Source: Yeosuana marina (GTDB taxonomy: Bacteria > Bacteroidota > Bacteroidia > Flavobacteriales > Flavobacteriaceae). Taken from it: a stretch of 64,000 bases of DNA. Under the pieces are notes generated by a model. It was not told the DNA's origin. It worked only from the letters and a program-made list of their open reading frames with translations, and made no database searches. Below, in pieces: positions 19,854-27,504 of this stretch; position 1 is the first letter of the stretch, and each line of letters begins with the position of its first letter. The DNA is taken from positions 169,228-233,227 of the forward strand of contig NZ_JAAKGI010000025.1 of the NCBI RefSeq assembly GCF_011762485.1, in the 5' to 3' direction. A program made the translations under genes and the position numbers.

Positions 19854-19874
19854 AGTTAAAAGTTAAAAGTTAAT
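19854..19874. repeat. Short tandem repeat, three 7-base units
   Basis: AGTTAAA occurs twice and is followed by AGTTAAT, directly upstream of xerC. The 206-base gap between xerC and rpsU holds nothing else except the rpsU terminator. Confidence 0.6.
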
Positions 19875-19990
19875 AGAACAACTTTTAACAAACTATATTA
19901 TGCTTCTTGGTTTGGATATTTAGAGTAAAAAACAACGTTACAATTATAAAGCTATTGAATCAATTTGTTAAAACTAATAAGCCCTAAACA

Positions 19991-20016
19991 AAAAAATCCC
20001 GCTTAAAGCGGGATTT
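19991..20016 (-). terminator. Intrinsic terminator of rpsU
   Basis: AAATCCCGC (19994-20002) pairs exactly with GCGGGATTT (20008-20016) around TTAAA. On the minus strand a T run follows the stem. It starts about 20 bases after the rpsU stop. Confidence 0.88.
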
Positions 20017-20036
20017 TAATTTTATGTAAGAACAGA

Positions 20037-20231
20037 TTAAATATCTTCTGCATCTCTTAATCCTTGAATGTATTGAGCTTTCTGAATTTGTGCTCTACGT
20101 TCTACAGATGGTTTTGTAAATTGTTTACGAGCTTGTAACTGACGTTTAGTTCCAGTCTTGTCAAACTTTCTTTTAAAACGCTTTAGCGCTCTATCTATAT
20201 TTTCTCCTTCTTTAATTGGTATTATTAACAT
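20037..20231 (-). CDS. rpsU: 30S ribosomal protein S21 (bS21)
   Basis: 64 residues, starting MLIIPIKEGENIDRALKRFK, with the family's basic helices. In Flavobacterium ribosomes bS21, with bS6 and bS18, is reported to cover the 16S anti-Shine-Dalgarno sequence, which explains why most genes there lack a Shine-Dalgarno. This gene is the striking exception: it has an extended one (see 20241-20250). It stands alone with a full promoter, a short leader and a strong terminator, as expected for a self-regulated single-gene unit. Confidence 0.97.
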   Translation of the reverse strand: MLIIPIKEGENIDRALKRFKRKFDKTGTKRQLQARKQFTKPSVERRAQIQKAQYIQGLRDAEDI

Positions 20232-20240
20232 AGTGTCTTA

Positions 20241-20250
20241 ACCTCCTCTC
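20241..20250 (-). promoter_or_regulatory. Exceptionally strong Shine-Dalgarno of rpsU
   Basis: The minus strand reads GAGAGGAGGTTAAGACACT before the ATG at 20231. AGGAGGT is a seven-base match to the anti-Shine-Dalgarno, spaced about nine bases from the start codon. I see nothing comparable before the neighbouring ribosomal protein, tuf, prfC or rpo genes. It fits feedback control: ribosomes lacking bS21 have an exposed anti-Shine-Dalgarno and would favour this message. Confidence 0.85.
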
Positions 20251-20268
20251 TTTTAGAATTTCAGGCTG

Positions 20269-20297
20269 CAAATATAAATACATTTCTGGAATTACAA
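20269..20297 (-). promoter_or_regulatory. Promoter of rpsU
   Basis: Minus strand TTG (20297-20295), 18 bases, TATATTTG (20276-20269), followed by CAG. A full consensus match, predicting a leader of about 30 bases that holds the Shine-Dalgarno. Confidence 0.75.
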
Positions 20298-20325
20298 TTT
20301 ACAATTCTGAATTTTTTCAAAAAAA

Positions 20326-21492
20326 TTATGCCTTAGGTTTATATTCCTTTTTATCTATAATAATTTTAGCCAATATTTCTCTTAATATTTCTGATGTTCC
20401 GCCACCAATAGGCCCTAATCTGCTATCGCGTAATAATCTTGCCATTGGATAGTCTTCCATATATCCATATCCTCCCATAAACTGAAGACATTGATATATA
20501 ACTTCATCAGCCATTTTGGTTGATTTTAGTTTAGACATGGTTGCCTCTTTAACTACATATTCACCTTTATTCAATCTGTAAGTCACCGAGTAATTAAATG
20601 CTTTACACATTTCCATCTCGGTATATAAATCTGCAATTGAGTGCCTCAGCGCCTGAAATTTATCGATAGTTCTGCCAAAGGCTTCTCGTTGCGACATATA
20701 TTCTAACACATACTCAAGTGCAAACTCAGCTCTAGCATGCGCATTTACCCCCATAATAAGACGTTCTAATGCAAAGTGTTGCATTATATATCCAAACCCT
20801 TCGTCTTCACTTCCTAATAAGTTACTCGCTGGAATCTTTACATTGTCAAAAGCAATTTCACCTGTATCAGATGCATTCCATCCCAATTTATTTAATTTAG
20901 AAGCAGAAACACCTTCAGAATCCCTATCTATAACAAAGATACTGATACCTTTATTACCCAACTCCGGACTAGTTTTAGCAGTAACAATTAAATAGTCGCT
21001 ATAAACCCCATTGGTAATAAACGTTTTTGAACCATTAAGAATGTAATAATCACCTTGTTTAACGGCTGTACTTCGCATGCCTGCTACATCGCTTCCTCCA
21101 AAAGGCTCCGTAATACATAAACAACCTATTTTATCACCTGTAATACTTGGCGCTAAATATCGTTTTTTTATATCATCATTCCCTTCTATATTAAGATGTG
21201 TCATTGCTAAATAAACATGTGCCCAAATAGCTGCTGCAAATCCTCCTGAATTAATTTTTTGAAGTTCTTCTAAAAATATTACTGCATAAAAGAGGTCTAA
21301 ATTTAGTCCGCCATACGCTTCGGGATATGAGATTCCCAAAAAACCCATATCGCCAAATTTCTTCCAAATAAATTTCTCAATTGCACCTTCTTTTTCCCAT
21401 TTGTCAATGTGTGGAACTACTTCTTTTTTTAAAAAATCTTGAATACTTTCTCTAAAAAGTTTATGTTCTTCTGTGAAGTACATATTGTTCAT
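20326..21492 (-). CDS. Acyl-CoA dehydrogenase family protein
   Basis: 388 residues with the three-domain FAD fold. CITEPFGGSDVAGM and GSKTFITNGVYSD belong to the middle domain. QFMGGYGYMEDYPMARLLRD, with the catalytic-loop glutamate region near IGGGTSEILREI, is at the C-terminus. It oxidises acyl-CoA thioesters (fatty or branched-chain). Substrate is not readable from sequence. It lies 14 bases after the helix-hairpin-helix gene and is probably the last gene of a four-gene unit starting at the NSS transporter. A second in-frame ATG three codons in is possible. Confidence 0.92.
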   Translation of the reverse strand: MNNMYFTEEHKLFRESIQDFLKKEVVPHIDKWEKEGAIEKFIWKKFGDMGFLGISYPEAYGGLNLDLFYAVIFLEELQKINSGGFAAAIWAHVYLAMTHLNIEGNDDIKKRYLAPSITGDKIGCLCITEPFGGSDVAGMRSTAVKQGDYYILNGSKTFITNGVYSDYLIVTAKTSPELGNKGISIFVIDRDSEGVSASKLNKLGWNASDTGEIAFDNVKIPASNLLGSEDEGFGYIMQHFALERLIMGVNAHARAEFALEYVLEYMSQREAFGRTIDKFQALRHSIADLYTEMEMCKAFNYSVTYRLNKGEYVVKEATMSKLKSTKMADEVIYQCLQFMGGYGYMEDYPMARLLRDSRLGPIGGGTSEILREILAKIIIDKKEYKPKA

Positions 21493-21506
21493 GTTAGCTA
21501 TTTTTT

Positions 21507-22385
21507 TTAAATGAGCGACAAATATAATTTAATTATCTCTATTTTATTTATTGGGAAGCCTTTAACTTTTGTTAATTCGTCTAATGATTTGTAACCTTCT
21601 CTTAAGTGTCGCTCTTCAATAATATTGTAAGCCAAATTATAATCTATATGCTGAATTGTTACAAGCTGATCTACAGTAGCTGTATTTAAATTAATCTTTT
21701 GAATTTGTCTTGGCGTTTTCACCGTAAATTCCTCGGTGATATTTGCTATAACTTCTGGTGTTAATCCATTTACATCTTGCAGTTGAACATCGGCAATAAA
21801 ACCACCTATAAACTTATTTCGAAATTGAATTATCTTTTTAGAATAATAGTCTCCAATACCATTAATTTGTTGAAGTTGTTTAGCTGTTGCTGTATTTAAA
21901 TCCTGTTTTTCAGCAAACGTTTTTGGTTTATCACTATAGGTAGAGTTTTTATTTGGTTTTGGATTGGTAACCCATTCAGGAAATTTAAAATAAGGAGAAA
22001 TCTGATGTAATAAAGAATCTGAAACCTTTGTGACTTCTTGAAATTGTTTTATGGAATTAATCCAGTTTCCTTGATTTCTAAAAGCGAGTAATCTATCAAT
22101 TTCTTCATTACGCATCCCTAAAGTATAGCCTTTATAGTCGGTGATGTAATTTGGGTTGAATGGATATATTTTTGGAGCCCGCTTCTCAATCTCATCAGCC
22201 CGTAAAGAATCCATTTCATTCTGAAATTTAGCGAGTTCTTCTTGATTTATTCGAATTTCTGGTTGAGAATTATCTACATAAAAATAGACACTTTGTAAGG
22301 CAATGATTATTAGAATTAATAAAAAAATCCCATAACGTTGACTTTTAGAAAACTTGAAATGAGATGTTTTAAAATTAAATGCCAC
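21507..22385 (-). CDS. Membrane-anchored helix-hairpin-helix protein (ComEA-like)
   Basis: 292 residues. One N-terminal membrane span (YGIFLLILIIIALQSVYFYV, about 18-37) is followed by a linker and three helix-hairpin-helix-type repeats, for example DLNTATAKQLQQINGIGDYY and NLNTATVDQLVTIQHIDY. This resembles ComEA, which binds incoming DNA in the envelope, but no other competence gene is nearby, so transport of DNA is only one possibility. The start codon is GTG and no ATG alternative exists nearby. It begins six bases after the small transporter partner gene. Confidence 0.82.
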   Translation of the reverse strand: MAFNFKTSHFKFSKSQRYGIFLLILIIIALQSVYFYVDNSQPEIRINQEELAKFQNEMDSLRADEIEKRAPKIYPFNPNYITDYKGYTLGMRNEEIDRLLAFRNQGNWINSIKQFQEVTKVSDSLLHQISPYFKFPEWVTNPKPNKNSTYSDKPKTFAEKQDLNTATAKQLQQINGIGDYYSKKIIQFRNKFIGGFIADVQLQDVNGLTPEVIANITEEFTVKTPRQIQKINLNTATVDQLVTIQHIDYNLAYNIIEERHLREGYKSLDELTKVKGFPINKIEIIKLYLSLI

Positions 22386-22391
22386 TATTTT

Positions 22392-22535
22392 TTATCTTTC
22401 TACGTCATCATTTTCGGTGTAAGAATCAGGTTCAGATTTAGGTGGAGTTGTTAAAACCTTATAGAAAAAGTATCCCATAAAAGAAATAACAGTTCCTTGT
22501 GCTCCTATTAACATTATTAAAGCTTCAGTATTCAT
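22392..22535 (-). CDS. 47-residue membrane protein, probable small subunit of the NSS transporter (MetS-like)
   Basis: The protein begins MNTEALIMLIGAQGTVISFM, continues through GYFFYKVL and ends in a polar tail TTPPKSEPDSYTENDDVER. It has one membrane span followed by a charged cytoplasmic tail. Its ATG overlaps the transporter stop codon as ATGA, so translation is almost certainly coupled. In Corynebacterium the small protein MetS is needed with the NSS transporter MetP, and short single-span partners are annotated beside NSS genes elsewhere. Size, position and topology fit that role, but sequence identity to MetS is not something I can measure here. Confidence 0.75.
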   Translation of the reverse strand: MNTEALIMLIGAQGTVISFMGYFFYKVLTTPPKSEPDSYTENDDVER

Positions 22536-24202
22536 AACGTTGCCCTCCCTTCTTTAACTCGTTTATTATACGCTAAATATACCAATAAAGATATAAATAT
22601 AAATAATGATAACAATAAAACTCTGGCCATGTTTATATAAAACATTCTGTCGTCTAGACTTTGAATAATTTGAGGGTCTGTAGCTGCTGCAATTTGATCT
22701 TTTAACCCAGATTGAGAGATTGTTTTGATAATAGATGTATTTGATAAACTCCAGCCATTACCAGAAAAAAGGCTTTTTAAATTACCAGACCAATCATTGT
22801 TAAGTGGCGAGAACAAAGCTCCTAAAAACACAATTATGAGCATTAGCGGTGTAACAAATTTAATAATAAATTTATAAATATTAGGCACCTTAATATCAGC
22901 GCCATCGGTGATTTCCTTCCATCCTTTTTTCATCCCAAAAATCCATGAAAACAATATAGTTTCCAACATTGCGAATACAACCAAACTAACAGTACCAGCC
23001 CAATAATCATATTCGTCAAATACACCCTGTTGATAAAAAAAGACGGTTGGTAACCCCATTACTAAAGCTAGCGCTCCAAAAGTCCATGCCCCTTTGTTAT
23101 TATTCCAACCAAATTCATCTCTCATAAAACCTATCCACGGAGTACCCATAGCTAAGGAACTTGTAATGCCAGCAAAAAACAACAAACCAAACCACATAAA
23201 TCCACCAACAGCAGCCAAAACTGGCCCCCATTGTTCAAATAAATACGGCATGGTTTGAAATGCCATACCAAAACTTGCATTGTTTAAAACCCAATCTAAC
23301 CCTAAATATCCAGCGGCTATTGGGATTACTATGGCACTACCTAAAACAACTTCTACAAATTCATTCATAAATCCAGCAGAAATGGCATTTAAGGCGATAT
23401 CATCTTTACTTTTTAAATAGGCTGCGTAACAATGGACGGTTCCCATACCTACTGATAGTGTGAAAAATATTTGACCTGCTGCCGCCATCCACACTTTTAA
23501 ATCCAATAAGGAACTGTATTGTGGAGTCCATAAAAAGTTTAATCCATCCCATGCATTCGCATTTGGAAACAAGTCTGATGCACCGCTTGTTCCAAGTGTA
23601 TAGCCTCGTATTGCTAAAAGTATTCCAAATAAAATTAAAAGTGGCATTCCTATTTTAGCTACTTTCTCTATACCCTTTAAGCCTTTTGATAAAATAGACA
23701 CATTAATTATTAGACAAACAATATAAAATAAAACGGCTTCATAAGGTATCCCCGTTGTACTATGTGAAATATCTATATAGGAATTAAAAAAACCTGCTAC
23801 CTCACTTTGGCTCATCCCTATAAAAGTTCCTTTTAAAGAATGATACACATAAGACATCGTCCACGATTCAATATAGGTATAATAGGCCACTACGGCTATA
23901 TTAGTAAAAATACCAAAAACACCAATATATTTTAAAACCCTACCTTTCACCATAGAATCCAAAATATAAGGTGTACTATGATTACCAAATTTTCCTCCAA
24001 ATCTTCCAGAGGACCATTCAATAAATAATAACGGAATTCCCATTAACAGAAAACAAACTAAATAAGGAATTATAAAGGCGCCACCTCCATTTTGAACAGC
24101 TTGAACAGGAAACCGTAAAAAGTTACCCAAGCCAACAGCATTCCCTGCCATTGCTAAAATGAGACCTATACGAGAGCCCCAAGCATCATTTTTATTTGAC
24201 AT
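22532..24202 (-). CDS. Sodium-dependent transporter, neurotransmitter:sodium symporter (NSS/SNF) family
   Basis: 556 residues and about 11-12 membrane spans. The NSS signature GNAVGLGNFLRFPVQAVQNG (residues about 16-35) carries the sodium and substrate-binding unwound part of span 1. Bacterial relatives carry amino acids such as tyrosine, leucine or methionine. Substrate is not predictable here. It is longer than LeuT, with an extra C-terminal extension containing a soluble loop before the last span. It is the first gene of a compact unit with the 47-residue partner. Confidence 0.93.
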   Translation of the reverse strand: MSNKNDAWGSRIGLILAMAGNAVGLGNFLRFPVQAVQNGGGAFIIPYLVCFLLMGIPLLFIEWSSGRFGGKFGNHSTPYILDSMVKGRVLKYIGVFGIFTNIAVVAYYTYIESWTMSYVYHSLKGTFIGMSQSEVAGFFNSYIDISHSTTGIPYEAVLFYIVCLIINVSILSKGLKGIEKVAKIGMPLLILFGILLAIRGYTLGTSGASDLFPNANAWDGLNFLWTPQYSSLLDLKVWMAAAGQIFFTLSVGMGTVHCYAAYLKSKDDIALNAISAGFMNEFVEVVLGSAIVIPIAAGYLGLDWVLNNASFGMAFQTMPYLFEQWGPVLAAVGGFMWFGLLFFAGITSSLAMGTPWIGFMRDEFGWNNNKGAWTFGALALVMGLPTVFFYQQGVFDEYDYWAGTVSLVVFAMLETILFSWIFGMKKGWKEITDGADIKVPNIYKFIIKFVTPLMLIIVFLGALFSPLNNDWSGNLKSLFSGNGWSLSNTSIIKTISQSGLKDQIAAATDPQIIQSLDDRMFYINMARVLLLSLFIFISLLVYLAYNKRVKEGRATL

Positions 24203-24285
24203 ATACCACTAAATAAGTATAATTAAAAAGCGAATATCGTTAAAAAAATAACATGTTTACCAAAAAATATTTCAGATCATAAAAA

Positions 24286-24330
24286 AAATCCCATTTTATT
24301 GATTTCTAAAAAATCTTAAAATGAGATTTT
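24286..24330 (-). terminator. Intrinsic terminator after the AGCS symporter gene
   Basis: AAATCCCATTTTA near 24286-24298 pairs with TAAAATGAGATTT at 24317-24329 with a single wobble, around an 18-base loop. On the minus strand a run of T follows. It lies about 20 bases after the symporter stop. Confidence 0.7.
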
Positions 24331-24349
24331 AATTTATATAACAATAATT

Positions 24350-26011
24350 TTATTGCACTTCTTGCACAGTGGTGTCTTCTTCAGAAACTGTAGCATCCAT
24401 GTTACCTATTTTTATAGCATTAAGATATTTCTTTAACTCCTTATTTACTTTTGGAGATAAGATTACCAATCCAATAATATTAGGGAACACCATAGCAAAA
24501 ATCATAGCATCAGAAAAACCAATTACAGCCTCTAAACTTGAGGATGCCCCAACAATTAAAAAGACCAAAAATAATAGTTTGTAAACCGTATCAGATACTT
24601 TACCTTTTCCAAATAAAAACTTCCAAGCTTGTAAGCCATAATACGACCATGAAATCATAGTAGATACAGCAAATAGAACTACAGCAACTGCAAGCACTAC
24701 AGAAAAATGAGGAATGGCGGAATCAAAAGCTACAGATGTTAAATCAACACCTCCAATTGGTTGATTAGTCCCATTAAGAATTACATTACTGGCCGCATCT
24801 AAATTACCGTAAGTAAACAACTTATGTTTAGCGTTAGTAATAATGATTACGATAGCGGTCATTGAGCAAATAACAACTGTATCTACAAAAGGCCCTAACA
24901 ATGCTGTTAAACCTTCACTGGCAGGGTATCTTGTTTTTACTGCTGAATGTGCTATAGAAGCCGACCCAACTCCTGCTTCGTTTGAAAAAGCTGCTCTTTG
25001 AAAACCAACTATCAAAACACCAACAACACCACCAAAAGCAGCATTAGGCTTAATAGCTCCTTCCCAAATTTCACCTAAGGCAAACGGAATCATATCATAA
25101 TTAATACCTAAAATAACAAATCCTGCAAGCACATAAACAATAGCCATAAAAGGGACAACTCTTTCGGTTACTTTTCCAATTCTTCTGATACCACCTATAA
25201 TAACGAGACCAACAATAAATGCTAATATTATTCCTATATACAAACCAGCATTAGGACTTGTTAAATCTGCTAAATCTATTAATTGTGAAGCAGCTTGGTT
25301 TGATTGAAACATATTACCGCCACCAAATGATCCACCTATACACATAATAGCAAAAAATACTGCTAAAACTTTACCAAACCCTTTCATTCCTAATTCACCC
25401 AATCCGGTAGTTAAATAGTACATAGGACCTCCATAAGTTTTACCTAGTTCATCAACCTCTCTGTATTTTACACCCAAGGTACATTCTACAAATTTTGAGG
25501 CCATTCCTAAAATTCCAGCTAAAATCATCCAAATGGTAGCTCCTGGACCTCCAATGGCAATAGCTACCGCTACTCCCGCTATGTTACCTAGTCCTACTGT
25601 TGCAGACAATGATGCAGTTAAAGCCTGAAAATGGGTCACCTCACCAGGAACTTCTCCTTCAATTTTTACAGCTCCTACTATTTCACCATCTTCTACCTCT
25701 ATTTCCTCACCTCCAGGTACGTGATGATCTAAATGATCATATTTACCCATTGCTGTGCGGATACAAATTTTTATATATCTAAAATTAACACCTTTAAAAT
25801 AGACTGTAAAGAAAAAAGCTCCTAGTAAAAGAAGAATGATTACAATTGGCACATCTTTTCCAGCTATTTGAACTGGATAAAATATTAGATCGACAATTGG
25901 CTTGGTGTATTTTGCAAAAGCATCATTTATAGATTCGCCTAAACTTTTTTCTTGTGCAAAGGTTAATATTGGAAAAATTACAGTGCATATGGTAAGAAGA
26001 AATTTCTTCAT
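24350..26011 (-). CDS. Alanine/glycine:cation symporter family protein (AGCS)
   Basis: 553 residues and about 10-11 spans. It starts with a signal-peptide-like segment (MKKFLLTICTVIFPILTFAQ), usual for Bacteroidota members. Family marks include TVGLGNIAGVAVAIAIGGPG and AAFSNEAGVGSASIAHSA. It imports small neutral amino acids with sodium or protons. It has an acidic insert near residues 95-115 (HHVPGGEEIEVEDGEIVG), so its first loop is longer than in the enterobacterial members. It is transcribed alone. Confidence 0.92.
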   Translation of the reverse strand: MKKFLLTICTVIFPILTFAQEKSLGESINDAFAKYTKPIVDLIFYPVQIAGKDVPIVIILLLLGAFFFTVYFKGVNFRYIKICIRTAMGKYDHLDHHVPGGEEIEVEDGEIVGAVKIEGEVPGEVTHFQALTASLSATVGLGNIAGVAVAIAIGGPGATIWMILAGILGMASKFVECTLGVKYREVDELGKTYGGPMYYLTTGLGELGMKGFGKVLAVFFAIMCIGGSFGGGNMFQSNQAASQLIDLADLTSPNAGLYIGIILAFIVGLVIIGGIRRIGKVTERVVPFMAIVYVLAGFVILGINYDMIPFALGEIWEGAIKPNAAFGGVVGVLIVGFQRAAFSNEAGVGSASIAHSAVKTRYPASEGLTALLGPFVDTVVICSMTAIVIIITNAKHKLFTYGNLDAASNVILNGTNQPIGGVDLTSVAFDSAIPHFSVVLAVAVVLFAVSTMISWSYYGLQAWKFLFGKGKVSDTVYKLLFLVFLIVGASSSLEAVIGFSDAMIFAMVFPNIIGLVILSPKVNKELKKYLNAIKIGNMDATVSEEDTTVQEVQ

Positions 26012-26091
26012 AGTTAATTTTTAAAAATTTTTATTGATTATTATTTTTAACAGTAATGAATGCGTTTTTTGCTTCTTTTTTTGAACAATTC

Positions 26092-26115
26092 GCATTAAAA
26101 AGTAGCAAGATGCTA
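26092..26115 (-). terminator. Weak terminator candidate after the potassium channel gene
   Basis: On the minus strand TAGCA, loop TCT, TGCTA is followed by CTTTTT. The stem has only five pairs. The remaining part of the 152-base gap is AT-rich with nothing else recognisable. Confidence 0.3.
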
Positions 26116-26163
26116 AAAAAAAATGGCTTTTTAAAACATCTCTTGTTAAAATGAGTATTTTAA

Positions 26164-27183
26164 TTAATCGATATTATACTCTGAATTTAAATCCTCAATT
26201 TGTTCTGGTCTGCCTAAAACAATGATTTTAGAATTTGGCACCAGTCTTAGATCTGCCTCAGGATTTACAATATATTCACCGTTCTCATCTTTGTAACCAA
26301 TTACGGTACAGCCAGTTTTTCTTCTTAAATCTAAATCTTTAATAGTTTTAACTTCGTTGGTGTTATATAATTTTTCAACAGCTATTTCTTCAATATTTAT
26401 ATTAGATTTTCCAACAATAGATAAATTATCAAGGAACTCCATTAAACCAGGAACAACTACTAATGATGCCATGTGGTCTCCTCCTATTTTATCTGGTAGG
26501 ATGACATTGTTTGCTCCCGCAAATTTTAATTTTTCGTACGAAGATTCTTGAGAGGCTCGACTAATAATATTAATATTTTTATTCATTTGTCTTGCTGATA
26601 AGACTACAAATAAATTATCGGCATCACTTGGTAAAGCAGAAATAAAACATGAGGCTCTATCTACTCCAGCTTCTAAAAGAATTTCATCTTCATTAGCATT
26701 TCCAATAACATAAGGAACCTGATCCATCTCAAGTCTATCAATAACATCTCTGTTTTTTTCAATAATCACAAAGGATCTATTATGAGCTGCTAACTTTCTT
26801 GCTGCTTGTTTACCATTTCTTCCGTAGCCACAAATAATAACATGATTTTTAAAATTATTAATCAACTTTTGCATCTTTTTTTGTTTTAATTCTTCAATAT
26901 TATTTTTGCTTAAAATATATTCTGTAATGGTAGATAAGGCGTAACCAACAACAATTAAACTTATCAAAATTAAAAATATAGTAAATATCTTGGCATTTTG
27001 ATCGAGCGGTATTACCTCTCCAAAACCAACTGTAGTAATGGTAATGACCGTCATATAAATAGCGTCAATCCATGTATAATGTGAAATTACTCTAAATCCT
27101 AATACACCAAATATTAGTACAACCAATAATAGAAATATGGCTATATATATTTTTTTTTTGAAAAAGATTAAAAGTGGATTCAT
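26164..27183 (-). CDS. Two-span potassium channel with RCK (TrkA-N/TrkA-C) domain
   Basis: 339 residues. Two membrane spans flank a pore loop with the selectivity filter TITTVGFGE (about residues 46-54). A cytoplasmic RCK domain follows, with the Rossmann nucleotide loop IICGYGRNGKQAARKL, and a TrkA-C part ending in KIIVLGRPEQIEDL. This is the MthK/Kch type of ligand-gated channel. Its ATG overlaps the stop of the PspC gene as ATGA, so the two are translationally coupled. Confidence 0.93.
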   Translation of the reverse strand: MNPLLIFFKKKIYIAIFLLLVVLIFGVLGFRVISHYTWIDAIYMTVITITTVGFGEVIPLDQNAKIFTIFLILISLIVVGYALSTITEYILSKNNIEELKQKKMQKLINNFKNHVIICGYGRNGKQAARKLAAHNRSFVIIEKNRDVIDRLEMDQVPYVIGNANEDEILLEAGVDRASCFISALPSDADNLFVVLSARQMNKNINIISRASQESSYEKLKFAGANNVILPDKIGGDHMASLVVVPGLMEFLDNLSIVGKSNINIEEIAVEKLYNTNEVKTIKDLDLRRKTGCTVIGYKDENGEYIVNPEADLRLVPNSKIIVLGRPEQIEDLNSEYNID

Positions 27184-27407
27184 AAATCAAATACAGATGA
27201 TCGTTTTGTGTACAATAAATCTTTGATATGCATCCAAAATGCAATAAATAAATACAATGCAAAACCAAAACCAACCGTCACAAAGGTTAAATACATAAAT
27301 GTTATACGAACAACTTTTGCCCTAATACCTAATCTGTCTGCTATGCGCTGACACACATAATATCCCCGCTTTTGAAAATACAATAAGGCTTTGTAAAAAA
27401 TATTCAT
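27180..27407 (-). CDS. PspC domain protein
   Basis: 75 residues with the PspC fold: an N-terminal segment YYVCQRIADRLGIRAKVVRI followed by a hydrophobic span (TFMYLTFVTVGFGFALYLFIAFW). PspC proteins sense or respond to inner-membrane stress in other bacteria. Here no other psp genes are present and the partner is a potassium channel, reached through a four-base ATGA overlap. Confidence 0.88.
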   Translation of the reverse strand: MNIFYKALLYFQKRGYYVCQRIADRLGIRAKVVRITFMYLTFVTVGFGFALYLFIAFWMHIKDLLYTKRSSVFDL

Positions 27408-27462
27408 ATGTCAATTTATTGTATAAATTATAAGATGTAATTCACCGATACTAATATTAGCA

Positions 27463-27470
27463 CAAACTTA
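27463..27470 (-). promoter_or_regulatory. -7 promoter element for PspC-K+ channel
   Basis: TAAGTTTG on the minus strand, about 56 bases before the PspC start. No suitably spaced TTG is seen. Confidence 0.45.
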
Positions 27471-27504
27471 CACGTTATTTATTTGATTTATTTTATGTTG
27501 CAAA

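Noticed and set aside
19854..19874. AGTTAAA repeats as a possible CRISPR or iteron array
   Set aside because: Only three 7-base units without spacers. Too short for either, and no replication or cas gene is near.
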